From NCBI GenBank assembly GCA_000381565.1, contig KB906724.1, positions 2,172,801 to 2,236,800 on the forward strand: a stretch of DNA of 64,000 bases. Reading direction: 5' to 3'. Every line of letters starts with the position of its first letter. Within the stretch, counting starts at the first letter, position 1. This stretch comes from Oxalobacteraceae bacterium AB_14. Lineage in GTDB: Bacteria; Pseudomonadota; Gammaproteobacteria; Burkholderiales; Burkholderiaceae_D. Shown here piece by piece: positions 18,443 through 27,860 of the stretch. The position numbers and the translations under genes were made by a program. The notes beneath the pieces are model-generated. The model did no database searches. It was not told the DNA's origin and saw only the letters and a list, made by a program, of their open reading frames with translations.

Positions 18443-19312
18443 ATGCCTACGCTGTGCCGATTGCTGTGTGCCTGCCTGATCCTGCTTGCGGCTGAGGCGG
18501 GGGCCGAACCCATGCTGATCCACTATCCGCGCGCCGAGAGCATCGACGACGAGCGCGGCGAATACGGCCTGGCGCTGCTGGAGCTGGCGCTGGCCAAGTC
18601 CGGCGGCCTGTACCGGGTTGAGCTGTCGCCGACCCGCATGCAGCAGAACCGCGCGCTGGTGGAGCTGCAGTCCGGCTCGGGCCGCATCGACATCGTCGGC
18701 ACCATGACCTCGGCCGAGCGCGAGGCGGCGCTGCTGCCGGTGCGGATACCGATGTCGCGCGGCCTGATCGGCTGGCGCATCGGCCTGGTGCGCGCCGATC
18801 ATAAGGACTTGCTGCGCGACGTGCGCACGGTGGAGGACTTGAAGCGCTTCAGCACGGCCCAGGGGCATGACTGGCCGGATCTGCAGATTCTGCGGCATAG
18901 CGGGCTGAAAGTGCACCCGGTCGCCGTGTATAGCGGCCTGTTCGGCATGCTGAACGCCGGCCGCATCGACTGGGCGCCGCGCTCGGCCAACGAGATCTGG
19001 GCGGAGGCCGCGCACCATCCCGAACTGGCGATCGACAGCCATATTGTGCTGCACTATCCGACCGCCGACTATTACTTCGTCAACCGTAACAACCCGGCGC
19101 TGGCCGAGGCGGTGCGGAGCGGGCTGGAGGCGGCGCTGGCCGACGGCAGCTTCGAGCAACTGTTCTATCTGCACTACGGCCGCCTGCTGCGCAACGCCAG
19201 GTTCGAGCGGCGCCTGATCATCCAGCTGCCCAATCCCTTGCTGAGTGCGCAAACCCCGCTGGCGCGCAAAGAGCTGTGGTTTTCATTGGAAGACTTGAAA
19301 CGCTATCCATAA
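18443..19312 (+). CDS. Periplasmic substrate-binding-like protein (solitary)
   Basis: A 289-residue exported protein with a signal peptide (LCRLLCACLILLAAEAGA-E) and a binding-protein-like fold containing the pattern LLELALAKSG near residue 50, seen in a family of uncharacterised extracellular solute-binding proteins. ATG 18443 follows TGGAGA; the upstream in-frame TTG at 18410 is rejected. It has no transporter partner. The third of three such solitary proteins in the first 20 kb. Confidence 0.65.
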   Translation: MPTLCRLLCACLILLAAEAGAEPMLIHYPRAESIDDERGEYGLALLELALAKSGGLYRVELSPTRMQQNRALVELQSGSGRIDIVGTMTSAEREAALLPVRIPMSRGLIGWRIGLVRADHKDLLRDVRTVEDLKRFSTAQGHDWPDLQILRHSGLKVHPVAVYSGLFGMLNAGRIDWAPRSANEIWAEAAHHPELAIDSHIVLHYPTADYYFVNRNNPALAEAVRSGLEAALADGSFEQLFYLHYGRLLRNARFERRLIIQLPNPLLSAQTPLARKELWFSLEDLKRYP

Positions 19313-19327
19313 GACAAGTCGCGTTGT

Positions 19328-19399
19328 ATGAAATTTTTCGTGTTCCTCGGACTGGCCGCCTGGCTGATGGTGCAAAAAGCCGCCGTGTTATTTAAATAG
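19328..19399 (+). CDS. Possible 23-residue membrane microprotein
   Basis: ATG 19328 opens a 23-codon frame encoding one hydrophobic segment, FFVFLGLAAWLMVQ, then a short basic end. It sits 15 bases after the binding-protein gene and before an ABC operon. The composition is what a single-pass microprotein would have, but no convincing ribosome-binding site is visible, so expression is uncertain. Confidence 0.3.
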   Translation: MKFFVFLGLAAWLMVQKAAVLFK

Positions 19400-19485
19400 C
19401 ACAGTAGAATAAGGCATCCGCAAGCGGGGCCGGTCCGGCATGGTGCTGGAACGGCGCCGCCGCCATTTCCAGGAGCGCTTTGTAC

Positions 19486-20355
19486 ATGCTTGAATTACGT
19501 AACGTCGTCAAATCTTATGCGAAGAACGTGCGGGCAGTCGACGACGTCAGTTTGAACCTGCCGGCCGGCGTGGTCGGCCTGATCGGCCATAACGGCGCGG
19601 GCAAGACCTCTCTGATGCAGATGATCGCCACGCTGACCAGGCCCACCGGCGGCGAGATCCTGTTCGACGGCGCCGACATCGTCAAGCGGCCAGAGGCGAT
19701 CCGCGGGCGGCTGGGCTTTCTGCCGCAGGACTTCGGCGTGTATCCCAACCTGACGGCGCTGGAGTTCCTGCAGTACTTCGCGGCGCTGAAGGGCGTGCGT
19801 GATCCGGCCCGTTTGCGGCTGCTGCTGGAGATGGTCAACCTGCATGAACACGCGCACCGCCAGGCGGCGGGCTTCTCGGGCGGCATGCGGCGCCGGCTCG
19901 GCATCGCGCAGGCGCTGCTCAACGATCCCGATGTGCTGATCGTCGACGAACCGACCGCCGGCCTCGATCCGGAGGAACGGCTGCGCTTCCGCCATCTGCT
20001 GTCGGAGATCGGCTTCCGCAAACTGGTGATCGTGTCGACCCACATCGTGTCCGATATCGAGAACATGGCGGGCCACCTGGCCATCATGAACAAAGGGAAG
20101 CTGGTGGCCTTCGATACGCCGGACAGTTTCGTGCACGGCGCGCGCAGCCAGGTGTGGTCGGTCACGGTCGAGGCGCGGCATTACGAAACCCTGCGCGCCG
20201 AGGTGCGGGTGCTGCAAGCGCAGCGCAATGAACATGGCATCAACCTGCGCATCGCCCATCCAAGCTCGCCGTGCGCGGGCGCGGTGCCGGCCGAGCCGAC
20301 GCTGGAAGAAGCGCTGATGACGCAGCGTTACGCGGTGCAGGAAGCAGCGGCATGA
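19486..20355 (+). CDS. ABC-2 type exporter ATP-binding protein
   Basis: A 289-residue ATPase with Walker A GHNGAGKTSLMQ, signature FSGGMRRRLGIAQAL and Walker B VLIVDEPTAGLDP. The gap from residue 215 onward is a C-terminal extension common in ABC-2 exporters. ATG 19486 is chosen because AGGAG at 19471-19475 is ten bases upstream; a TTG at 19480 is the only in-frame alternative. Its stop overlaps the permease start as ATGA. Export substrate unknown. Confidence 0.88.
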   Translation: MLELRNVVKSYAKNVRAVDDVSLNLPAGVVGLIGHNGAGKTSLMQMIATLTRPTGGEILFDGADIVKRPEAIRGRLGFLPQDFGVYPNLTALEFLQYFAALKGVRDPARLRLLLEMVNLHEHAHRQAAGFSGGMRRRLGIAQALLNDPDVLIVDEPTAGLDPEERLRFRHLLSEIGFRKLVIVSTHIVSDIENMAGHLAIMNKGKLVAFDTPDSFVHGARSQVWSVTVEARHYETLRAEVRVLQAQRNEHGINLRIAHPSSPCAGAVPAEPTLEEALMTQRYAVQEAAA

Positions 20356-21926
20356 ACGCGCTGGCGTTGAAGTTATTGGTGCTGACCGAAGTGCGGTTGC
20401 GCATGCGCCGCACCGGCACGCTGGTGGCGGTGTTGGCGCTGATCGCCGTGACCTGGCTGATGGTGGGCGACCCCGCCAAGGGCCACGCGATGGTGGTCGC
20501 CGACAATATGCGCGTGGCCTACACCAGCAGCTGCCTGGCCCTGGGCAGCGCCGGACTGGGCGGCCTGTTTTTCGGGCTGGCCGGCTTCTACCTGGTACGC
20601 GGGCGCATGAGCGAGGATGTGCGCAGCGGCGCCGGCTCGGTGCTGGCGGCCACGCCGGTGAGCAGCGCCGTGTTCCTGCTCGGGCGCTGGCTGGGCGCGG
20701 TGGCTTATTTATGCGCCCTGCTGGCTATTTTCATGCTGACCTTGCTGGTGCTGCACGCGTTGCGCGGCCAGGGGCCGATACAGGTGCTGGTCTATCTGCA
20801 GACCTTCGCGATGCTGTTGCTGCCGCTGGTGTTCTTCACTGCCGCGATGGCGCTGCTGTGCGATGCATGGGCGCCGCTGATGGGCAGGGGCGGCGATGTG
20901 CTGTATTTCATCTTCTATCTGGCGCAGTTGGCGGCGCCTGTCGCGCTGACGGCGGAGGGCAATGGCGCATGGTCACCGTTGCTGCTGCTCGATTTCTCCG
21001 GCATGGGGGCGACGGTGCTGACGGTGAAGGCGATCCTGCACACGTCCAGCTTCGCCATCGGCGGCGGCACTTTCAATCCGGCGCTGGCGCCGCTGGTGCT
21101 GCCCACCTGGCTGTGGTCGGCGGAAATGGGGGCCACGCGCATCGGCTGCGCGCTGGTGGCCTCGCTGCCACTGCTGCCGGCCTGGCGGCTGTTTCATCGC
21201 TTCGCGCCGGATCGGGTCAAAGTACGCGCAACCGGCAGTGGCCGCTGGTCGCCGCTGGCGTTGGCAAACCGCGCGCTGCGGCCCATGAAATGGCTGGTAC
21301 GCCCGCTGTTCGGCCTGGCCACGCATGTGCCGGGCACGGCCGGCCAGGCGCTGGCGGTGCTGGCGTTGACCTTGGCGTCGAATCCGGCAGCGGTGGCGGC
21401 GGCCCTGGTGCTGCTGGCCGCTGGCAGCGTGGTGCCGACAGCGGCGCTGGGCGGGGTGGTGGTGGCGGCCGTCGCCGTCTGGGGCATTTTGGTCAGCGAC
21501 ATCAGCGTGCGCGACCACCAGCACGACGTGGACGCGATGAGCGGCACGGCGCCTGGCGGCGCGGAGCGGCGCTATGGTGGGCAGTTGCTGGCGTCCTGCC
21601 TGCTGGCGTTGTTGTTCACCGGGCCCGTGTTGTGGCGCTGGACGACGGCGGCGCCGTTGCGCGCAGCCGCGCTGTTGACTGGCGTGCTGGCGCTGGCCGG
21701 CGCCGCCGGTGTGCTTGGCGGTTTGAGCCGTAGCGCCCGCACCTTCCTGGCGCTGTTTCTGTTCGGTCTATACGTCGCGACGCAGGCAAGCAAGGTGCCC
21801 ATGCTGGATGTGCTTGGTTTCAATGGCGTTGCCACCGCACGAACGGTTGCGATCCAGTTGTTGCTGGGTATGGCGTTGGCCGTTGGCGGCTACTGGCATG
21901 AACGGTGGCGGAGCGCGCGGAACTGA
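20352..21926 (+). CDS. ABC-2 type exporter permease, large
   Basis: A 524-residue protein with about twelve hydrophobic segments, twice the usual six for ABC-2 permeases, suggesting two fused half-permeases in one chain. It starts at ATG 20352, overlapping the ATPase stop by four bases. The segment RERMSEDVR-like (actual: RGRMSEDVRSG near residue 85) precedes the second helix block. With the upstream ATPase it would form a complete exporter. Confidence 0.78.
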   Translation: MNALALKLLVLTEVRLRMRRTGTLVAVLALIAVTWLMVGDPAKGHAMVVADNMRVAYTSSCLALGSAGLGGLFFGLAGFYLVRGRMSEDVRSGAGSVLAATPVSSAVFLLGRWLGAVAYLCALLAIFMLTLLVLHALRGQGPIQVLVYLQTFAMLLLPLVFFTAAMALLCDAWAPLMGRGGDVLYFIFYLAQLAAPVALTAEGNGAWSPLLLLDFSGMGATVLTVKAILHTSSFAIGGGTFNPALAPLVLPTWLWSAEMGATRIGCALVASLPLLPAWRLFHRFAPDRVKVRATGSGRWSPLALANRALRPMKWLVRPLFGLATHVPGTAGQALAVLALTLASNPAAVAAALVLLAAGSVVPTAALGGVVVAAVAVWGILVSDISVRDHQHDVDAMSGTAPGGAERRYGGQLLASCLLALLFTGPVLWRWTTAAPLRAAALLTGVLALAGAAGVLGGLSRSARTFLALFLFGLYVATQASKVPMLDVLGFNGVATARTVAIQLLLGMALAVGGYWHERWRSARN

Positions 21927-22109
21927 AGAAGCGTTGGCCTAGGACTAATCCGTTTTCCAAAGTTCCGGTGAAAGCGGCAACGCACGTTTGATCTAGATCA
22001 GACGTCACGGGACTGTCTAACGTAGCCTTGGCATTCGCGCTGCTATGCGGCGTCGAAACCGGTTCGACTATCCCCAGGCCAATCTTTACTTTCTTTTCGA
22101 GGCATATCT

Positions 22110-22751
22110 ATGTATCCATTTTCTCAATCTGTCACCCCAGCGGCCAAAACCCATATGGAAGCCCAGTTGTCGTTCTTTAACGACATGTCGAAGTCGCTGT
22201 TCCGCACGGTACAGCAGTATAGCGACCTGAACATCCAATTGGCACAAACCCTGCTGGAAGAAAGCACGACGACGGGCCAGCAAATCATTACCGCGCACCG
22301 TCCGACGGAGGCGATCGCCGCCGCCGCCGCCCATGCCCAACCCACCGCAGAGAAGCTGCGCGCCTACCAGCAGCATCTGTCCCGGATCGCCGCCGACACC
22401 CAGGTCGACCTGTCCAAAGTGGCGGAAGAGCACGTACAGGAAACCAGCCGCACCGCCAAGGCCCTGGCTGATGAAGTGGCCCGCGTCACGTCGGAAGAAG
22501 CGGAAAAAACGCTGCGCAGCCATCAGGACGCGGTGGAACGCTACTCCGATCCCTTCATCAACCATGGCGACGGCGCGCGCCAATCGCGCGGCAATGAAAT
22601 GCGCAGCAGCAGCTCGACCATGCAAAGCGCCGGCCAGAATGGCACCGAAAGCCGCGAAGGCAGCATGCAGGGCGGGCAAGCCACCCAGGCCCAGACTGCC
22701 GCTCAGGCTGCCCAATCGGGCAAACCAAGCAGTGCCCGCAAGGAAACCTGA
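22110..22751 (+). CDS. phaP: Phasin family protein
   Basis: A 213-residue helical, Ala/Gln-rich protein. The N-terminal 130 residues (HMEAQLSFFNDMSKSLFRTV and the following amphipathic helices) match the phasin domain that coats polyhydroxyalkanoate granules. The tail from about residue 160 is Ser/Gln-rich and low-complexity. The gene stands alone with its own terminator; no PHA synthase lies in the window. About 180 bases without a gene precede it. Confidence 0.85.
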   Translation: MYPFSQSVTPAAKTHMEAQLSFFNDMSKSLFRTVQQYSDLNIQLAQTLLEESTTTGQQIITAHRPTEAIAAAAAHAQPTAEKLRAYQQHLSRIAADTQVDLSKVAEEHVQETSRTAKALADEVARVTSEEAEKTLRSHQDAVERYSDPFINHGDGARQSRGNEMRSSSSTMQSAGQNGTESREGSMQGGQATQAQTAAQAAQSGKPSSARKET

Positions 22752-22780
22752 GACCGCCGACTGAACCAATAGTTGCAGTC

Positions 22781-22827
22781 TGCGCCGCGCCCGCGATCTC
22801 GCATCGCGCGGCGCGGCATTTTTTTCG
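22781..22827 (+). terminator. Rho-independent terminator after the phasin gene
   Basis: A GC-rich dyad, TGCGCCGCGC pairing with GCGCGGCGCGGCA across a GATCTCGCATC loop region, is followed by a run of seven T. It lies 30 bases after the phasin stop. Confidence 0.7.
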
Positions 22828-22871
22828 CCCTTGCTTTATCATGGGTGACTTGAAGCAGCCTGGAGATAAAG

Positions 22872-23333
22872 ATGACAAATACCGCCGCCGCGCAGCCTGA
22901 ATCGCTGCATATCGTTTGCCCCCATTGCGACGCCGTGAACCGCGTGCCCGCCGCCAAGCTGGCGCAGCAGCCGGTGTGTGGCAAGTGCCAGAAGGCGCTG
23001 TTCAGCGGACAGCCGCTGGAGTTGTCGGCCGCGCGCTTCCTCAAACATATCGAGCGCAGCGACATTCCGGTGCTGGTGGATTTTTGGGCGCCGTGGTGCG
23101 GGCCGTGCAGAACCATGGCGCCGTTCTACGCGCAAGCGACGCAACGGCTGGAGCCGCAGTTCCGCGTGGTCAAGCTCAACACGGAAGAGGCGCAGGAGCT
23201 GGCGGCGCGCTATGCGATCCGCAGCATACCGACGCTGGCGCTGTTCAAGGGCGGGCGTGAGGTGGCGCGGCAGCCGGGCGCCATGGATGCGTCCAATATC
23301 GTCGCCTGGGCGATGCAGAATAATCGCGGCTGA
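22872..23333 (+). CDS. trxC: Thioredoxin 2
   Basis: A 153-residue thiol reductant. The N-terminal zinc ribbon has CPHC at residues 16-19 and CGKC at 36-39, and the active site is WCGPC (Cys76, Cys79), the TrxC arrangement. It keeps cytoplasmic proteins reduced, often under oxidative stress, with zinc-dependent redox tuning. ATG 22872 follows GGAGATAA. Confidence 0.93.
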   Translation: MTNTAAAQPESLHIVCPHCDAVNRVPAAKLAQQPVCGKCQKALFSGQPLELSAARFLKHIERSDIPVLVDFWAPWCGPCRTMAPFYAQATQRLEPQFRVVKLNTEEAQELAARYAIRSIPTLALFKGGREVARQPGAMDASNIVAWAMQNNRG

Positions 23334-23350
23334 GCTATAAAATGTGTTCG

Positions 23351-24277
23351 CTATTCGGCGGCGCGCTCCAGCCATTTGCGGATGCCGTCCAGCGTGCGGA
23401 AGTCGGCCACGGAACGGGTGTTGATGTGCGGGTGGCGGCTTTTCAGCAGGCGCGATAGCGCGGCGCCGGGGCCGAGTTCCAGCGCGTAGCTGATGCCGGC
23501 CTCGGCGGCGGCGTCCATGCAGGCGGCCCAGTGTATCGTCTCCGACAGCTGGCGCGAGAGCTGGTCCAGCGCCAGCGTTTTGCTGCGGACGGCCATTGCG
23601 CCTATGCCCGCCAGCACGGGAGCGGCCATCGGCTGGAATTCTGCCTGCTGCAAGGCTGCGGCGAAGGGCGCGACGGCGGCCTGCATGTGGCGCGTGTGCG
23701 AGGCCACTTCCACCGGCAGGCGCGTGCAGCGGCCTCCGGCCGCGTGCACCGAGCGCGCAAGCGCTGCGCCATTTGCGGCCGGGCCGCCGGCGATGCAGGC
23801 GTCGTCGCCGTTCTCTATGCTCATGTAAAAATCGTGTTCGGCAAGCAGGGCCGAGGTGCGGGACAGCACCAGGCCGGAGATCGCCATCAGCGCCTGTCCG
23901 GGCCGGGCGTGGGCGCAGGCGTCCATCAGCCGTGCGCGTTCCGCCGCCAGCTGAACCGCCGTCCGCGGCGAGAATGCGCCGGCGACGCCGTAGGCGGACA
24001 GCTCGCCGATGCTGTAGCCGGCTACCAGTGCTGGCGGCGGCGCGAATTCGCATAGCGCCGCCCACATCGACAGCGTGGCTGCGACGATCAGTGGCTGGGC
24101 GTTGCGGTTGGCGTAGATGTCCGCGTCATCGGTTAGCGCCATGTCGGCCAGCAGTGTGCTGGCGGTGGCGTCGCCGGCCGGACTGCTGCGGGGCAGGTCG
24201 AACATCGTGTCATGCTGTCCACCCTGGCCGGGGCAGAGCAGCAGCAGGCGGGAGTGGGCGCCGTAGGAGGTCGTCAT
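23351..24277 (-). CDS. mdcH: Malonate decarboxylase malonyl-transferase subunit (epsilon)
   Basis: A 308-residue acyltransferase of the FabD fold with GQGGQ near the N terminus and the nucleophile motif AGYSIGELSAYG (active Ser). It charges the acyl-carrier subunit MdcC with malonyl from malonyl-CoA. ATG 24277 overlaps the mdcB stop by four bases. It is the last gene of the operon, tail-to-tail with trxC with only 17 bases between stops. Confidence 0.92.
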   Translation of the reverse strand: MTTSYGAHSRLLLLCPGQGGQHDTMFDLPRSSPAGDATASTLLADMALTDDADIYANRNAQPLIVAATLSMWAALCEFAPPPALVAGYSIGELSAYGVAGAFSPRTAVQLAAERARLMDACAHARPGQALMAISGLVLSRTSALLAEHDFYMSIENGDDACIAGGPAANGAALARSVHAAGGRCTRLPVEVASHTRHMQAAVAPFAAALQQAEFQPMAAPVLAGIGAMAVRSKTLALDQLSRQLSETIHWAACMDAAAEAGISYALELGPGAALSRLLKSRHPHINTRSVADFRTLDGIRKWLERAAE

Positions 24278-25209
24278 TGTCCGTCTTGCTCCATTGCGGC
24301 GATGGCGTGCACCAGGCAGCTGGCCGCCAGCAAATCCGCCGCGCCGCCTGGGGACAGGCGCTGCTGCACGAACGCCTGATGGCTGGCCAGGGCTTGCGCG
24401 CGCCAGCTGGCGTTGGCCGTGCCGCCCATGTCGATGAACTGTTGGGCGTGCGTGCGCACGGTCTGGGCACCCTGCGGGCCGGCGCGGTGATAGACGTTGC
24501 TGTCGCTGATGCGCGCCATCAGCGTGAACAGGGCGTCGATGCGCGCATGCGTCATGCTGGCGCCGCGTGCGCGCGAGGCCAGCAGCGCGGGGACGCCGAT
24601 CTCGAACACCGATGGCAGCCCGAGCGCGCCTTCTTCCCGCGCGCCGCTGACGGCATAGTGCGCGGCGACGCGCAGGCCGTTGCTCAGCTGCGCCGACGGC
24701 GCGCTTGATGGCGGCAGCGCGACGGCATGCATGGCCAGTTCCTCGCCCCAGCGTATCAGCATGGCGGCGCGCAGTGCGGCTGGCGTCATCGGCGTGCCTT
24801 GCGCGCGCGCGCGGCCGGCGGTGGCGCACAGCAGGCCGAGGCTGAAGATCGCGCCCCGATGCGTGTTGATTCCGCGCGTCGCCTTCAGCATCGCGGCTTC
24901 GGCTTCGATGCCCAGCTGTTTCAAGCGTGCGAACGGCGCATCGTTCAATCCTGCCAGGCAGATTTTCTTGAAATAGTGGCGCAGCGAGAACAGGCTGCGC
25001 ATGAAGGTCCGGGCGTCCATGTCGTCATGGCTGCCGGGGTCCACCAGCGACACCAGCCCGGGCTTGGGATACAGGCAAAGCTCGGCGTGCAGGCTGCCAA
25101 CCGCCAGGCGCGCCACCGCGCCCGCAAAGCCATGCTGCGCCGTGCGGCCCAGTCCCGGCTTCACCATCGCCGGCGTGCGCGAGCGCGCAGCTGCGAGGGC
25201 GGCGGGCAT
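24274..25209 (-). CDS. mdcB: Triphosphoribosyl-dephospho-CoA synthase
   Basis: A 311-residue enzyme of the CitG/MdcB family with ELCLYPKPGLVSLVDPGSH and GINTHRGAIFSLG, both family hallmarks. It makes the prosthetic-group precursor 2'-(5''-triphosphoribosyl)-3'-dephospho-CoA from ATP and dephospho-CoA. ATG 25209 shares a base with the mdcG stop (TGATG). Here the gene lies between mdcG and mdcH rather than directly after mdcA. Confidence 0.92.
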   Translation of the reverse strand: MPAALAAARSRTPAMVKPGLGRTAQHGFAGAVARLAVGSLHAELCLYPKPGLVSLVDPGSHDDMDARTFMRSLFSLRHYFKKICLAGLNDAPFARLKQLGIEAEAAMLKATRGINTHRGAIFSLGLLCATAGRARAQGTPMTPAALRAAMLIRWGEELAMHAVALPPSSAPSAQLSNGLRVAAHYAVSGAREEGALGLPSVFEIGVPALLASRARGASMTHARIDALFTLMARISDSNVYHRAGPQGAQTVRTHAQQFIDMGGTANASWRAQALASHQAFVQQRLSPGGAADLLAASCLVHAIAAMEQDGQ

Positions 25210-25916
25210 CAACGCGGCTCCAACTGCGCCAGCAGCGACGCGGTATCGGCCAGCCGCACCGCGTGCAGTTCCTTGGCGATCACCCGGGCCGGATTTTCCA
25301 TCGCCATGCGCCACTCCTTCCAGGACACCGCCTGCCCGCCGGGGAATACGATCTCGCCATCAAGCGGCAGATGCGCGGCATGCCGCGATAGCAGCGCCAC
25401 GCCGTCGTGCAGTTCTTCCTGGCTGCGCGGACGGAACAGGATGTCAATGTCCGAGGTGGGCGTCAGATACAGCAAGCCAGTCAGCGCCTGCATCGCCAGC
25501 GAACCGTAGATGCGCAGGTGCAGATGTCCGGTCTCGCGCTCCAGCGCCGCCAGCGTCTCGCGCCACGGGCCGGCGCAGCGCAGTGCCGACCGCAGTTCGA
25601 CCGCCGGCGACGTCCTGCTGATGTCCGGCGTCCGCGCGCGCAATGCAATGCGCACCTTTTCGCCGGTGTCTTCATCCGGCGGCAGCGGCAGGCCAAGGCA
25701 AACCTCGTCCGGCTGCGCGCCGATATCGAAGCGGCGCACAACGGCCGGCCAATCCTGGCCTTGCCAGAGAGTGAGTGCCGCCTTGTGCTGCGGCTGCGCC
25801 GTGCGCATGACCGCCTGCCAGCCCAGCTCCGTCAGCCAGGCCAGCATATGCCGCTCAAGGCTGCGCACGGCCGCCGCTGGCTGCGCCATCCGCTCCGCTT
25901 CAGGCAATGCGTACAT
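25209..25916 (-). CDS. mdcG: Phosphoribosyl-dephospho-CoA transferase (malonate decarboxylase holo-ACP synthase)
   Basis: A 235-residue nucleotidyltransferase-like protein. The RIYGSLAMQALTG and TSDIDILF motifs match MdcG, which attaches the dephospho-CoA-derived prosthetic group to the Ser of MdcC. The start at 25916 lies 17 bases inside the end of mdcE, a tight overlap that supports operon coupling. Confidence 0.92.
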   Translation of the reverse strand: MYALPEAERMAQPAAAVRSLERHMLAWLTELGWQAVMRTAQPQHKAALTLWQGQDWPAVVRRFDIGAQPDEVCLGLPLPPDEDTGEKVRIALRARTPDISRTSPAVELRSALRCAGPWRETLAALERETGHLHLRIYGSLAMQALTGLLYLTPTSDIDILFRPRSQEELHDGVALLSRHAAHLPLDGEIVFPGGQAVSWKEWRMAMENPARVIAKELHAVRLADTASLLAQLEPR

Positions 25917-26616
25917 GGCCGTCAGTCATCACGGCATCGATCACCGGCTGGGCCCAGCGGCGACCGCCGCGCTGAAGCCCCAATGCGCTGCGCTGGTCGC
26001 CGTCGGGCCTCCCCGCAAGCGCGGCGCGCAGATGCGCAGCCAGGTCGCCTTCCCAGATCGCTTCCAGTCCGCCCATGCGCAGATAGTTCTCCGGCCCCGG
26101 CGCGAACACCGGATTGCTCTGCGCAAGCTCGGTCAAGCGTTCTTCCGGCACCTTGGTGATGCGCGCCATCGCCGGCAAACCCATGACGCGGATGGTCGCA
26201 TCGGGCAGGGCGTAGCAGGCGTCGGCCATCAGCCCGCTGGTGATGAAGCCGCCCGACAGCGCCTGGTCGTACACCAGGCCGATGATCTTGTGGCCCTTGC
26301 GTCGCGCCAGGTCCGCGCATTTTCCAAGGTGCGCCATGTAGCTGTTGATGCCCAACATTTCGTCGCGATGGCGCAGGCGCTGGCCCTGCGTATCGACCAG
26401 CATCAGTATCGGCATGCCGGGGAATTCGCGCACCGTGCGCAGGATCGCCCTGGCCTGGGCCAGCGCGATCTCCACGCCGATCGGCGTGTGGGCCGTGGTG
26501 CCGATCACCGCCACAGCGTGCCCGTCCACCTGCGCGCTGCCGCACAGGAAGTCGTTCTGCTCGACGATGGCATGCCCTTGCGGGAACAGCGTGTCCGCCA
26601 GTTTTTTCCAGTCCAT
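25900..26616 (-). CDS. mdcE: Malonate decarboxylase gamma subunit
   Basis: A 238-residue carboxyltransferase-fold protein that works with MdcD to decarboxylate malonyl-S-ACP. DTQGQRLRHRDEMLGINSYMAHL is characteristic; only DTQGQ and LGINSYMAHL are needed to recognise it. It begins at ATG 26616, one base after the mdcD stop. The open extension to 26691 is the shadow of mdcD. Confidence 0.92.
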   Translation of the reverse strand: MDWKKLADTLFPQGHAIVEQNDFLCGSAQVDGHAVAVIGTTAHTPIGVEIALAQARAILRTVREFPGMPILMLVDTQGQRLRHRDEMLGINSYMAHLGKCADLARRKGHKIIGLVYDQALSGGFITSGLMADACYALPDATIRVMGLPAMARITKVPEERLTELAQSNPVFAPGPENYLRMGGLEAIWEGDLAAHLRAALAGRPDGDQRSALGLQRGGRRWAQPVIDAVMTDGHVRIA

Positions 26617-26617
26617 C

Positions 26618-27520
26618 TCAGACTCCCATGCGGCGCTTGTCGGCCACCGCGATAAAACTGTCCACATCCAGCATCGGAACATTGGCCGCATCGGGTATCT
26701 GCATCGCGCTCCAGATATCGACCGGATCGGCGAGGGCGCCGAAGCGTGCGATGCGCTCGTCCAGCATCTGCTGTTCGGCTTCCAGCGCTTCCAGCGTCAG
26801 CTCCACCTGCGTGCCGCTCAGCGCGGCCAGCGCCTCGCGCGCGGCCGCGCGGAAGGCGGCGATATCGTCGGCCACGAGGCGCTGGCAATCTCCCATCAGG
26901 TAGCGGTGCTTGCCGCCGCTGGTGCGCCACACCAGCGCGCGGTCGCGTGAATCAAATTCCTCGACACCGCTGGCGGTCTCGATCACTTCCGGACCGGACA
27001 TCGCCAGCCGGCCTTCCTCCGACATCACCACCACGTTGGCGCAGCGCGAGACGATGCCCATGCCGCCAAAGGCGCCGTTCGATCCGCCCACCAGTACGAT
27101 CACGGGGATGCCGGCGGCGCGCGTATCGAGCAGCGCGCGCATCACTTCGGACACCGCGATCAGGCCGGCGTTGGCTTCATGCAGGCGCACGCCGCCCGAT
27201 TCCACCAGCAGCACCACCGCCGCGACCTGGTCGTGCACCGCGCGCCGCAGCAGACCGACCAGCTTGGCGCCGTGCACCTCGCCGACCGCGCCGCCCATGA
27301 AGCCACCCTCTTGCGCCGCCGTGTAGACGGTGACGCCGCCCAGCTGCGCGCGGCCTACGGCGACACCGTCGTCAAACGCCACCGGGGCGTTCAACTGGCC
27401 CAGGTGGGGACTGACGATGCGTTCCGACGGCGGCAGGAATTCCTCAAAACTGTCCGGATCGAACAGCTGCTGCAGGCGTTCGCGCGCGTTCGCTTCCTGG
27501 TAGCTCGACGCCCGGCTCAT
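26618..27520 (-). CDS. mdcD: Malonate decarboxylase beta subunit
   Basis: A 300-residue crotonase/carboxyltransferase-fold protein with GGFMGGAVGEVHGAK and GGSNGAFGGMGI oxyanion-hole loops. Together with MdcE it forms the malonyl-ACP decarboxylase. The start overlaps the mdcC stop by one base. Confidence 0.93.
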   Translation of the reverse strand: MSRASSYQEANARERLQQLFDPDSFEEFLPPSERIVSPHLGQLNAPVAFDDGVAVGRAQLGGVTVYTAAQEGGFMGGAVGEVHGAKLVGLLRRAVHDQVAAVVLLVESGGVRLHEANAGLIAVSEVMRALLDTRAAGIPVIVLVGGSNGAFGGMGIVSRCANVVVMSEEGRLAMSGPEVIETASGVEEFDSRDRALVWRTSGGKHRYLMGDCQRLVADDIAAFRAAAREALAALSGTQVELTLEALEAEQQMLDERIARFGALADPVDIWSAMQIPDAANVPMLDVDSFIAVADKRRMGV

Positions 27521-27831
27521 CAGGACACTCCCAGCATGGTCTGCACTGCCTGGTCCATGCGCAGGCTGACGACGGCGGGCGTGGCGCCCATGTCGTTGAT
27601 CGAGATGCGGGTGTCGGCCAGCAGCCAGCGCTGGTGGAAGTCGCGCATCACCGCCTCCCAGATCGGTCCGAAGCCGACGGCGGCGGTGGTGATCTCGATG
27701 GTGCAGGCGCCGGCCAGGTCGGCCGGTTCGATCAACACTTCCAGGTTGCCGGAGCCGACCACGCCCACCACGTGCGGTGGCGCTTTCAACCGCTGCGTCC
27801 CTTGTTCAAATCGGTAGTTCAGTGTTTCCAT
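27520..27831 (-). CDS. mdcC: Malonate decarboxylase acyl-carrier subunit (delta)
   Basis: A 103-residue carrier protein. Ser27 in VVGSGNLEVL is the expected attachment site for the phosphoribosyl-dephospho-CoA arm. ATG 27831 has AGAGGA upstream; an in-frame ATG at 27888 is rejected because it lies in a palindromic repeat. The 94 bases between mdcA and mdcC are the only real gap in the decarboxylase genes and hold that repeat. Confidence 0.92.
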   Translation of the reverse strand: METLNYRFEQGTQRLKAPPHVVGVVGSGNLEVLIEPADLAGACTIEITTAAVGFGPIWEAVMRDFHQRWLLADTRISINDMGATPAVVSLRMDQAVQTMLGVS

Positions 27832-27860
27832 AGTCAGTTTCCTCTTACATTCCTCCGCCG

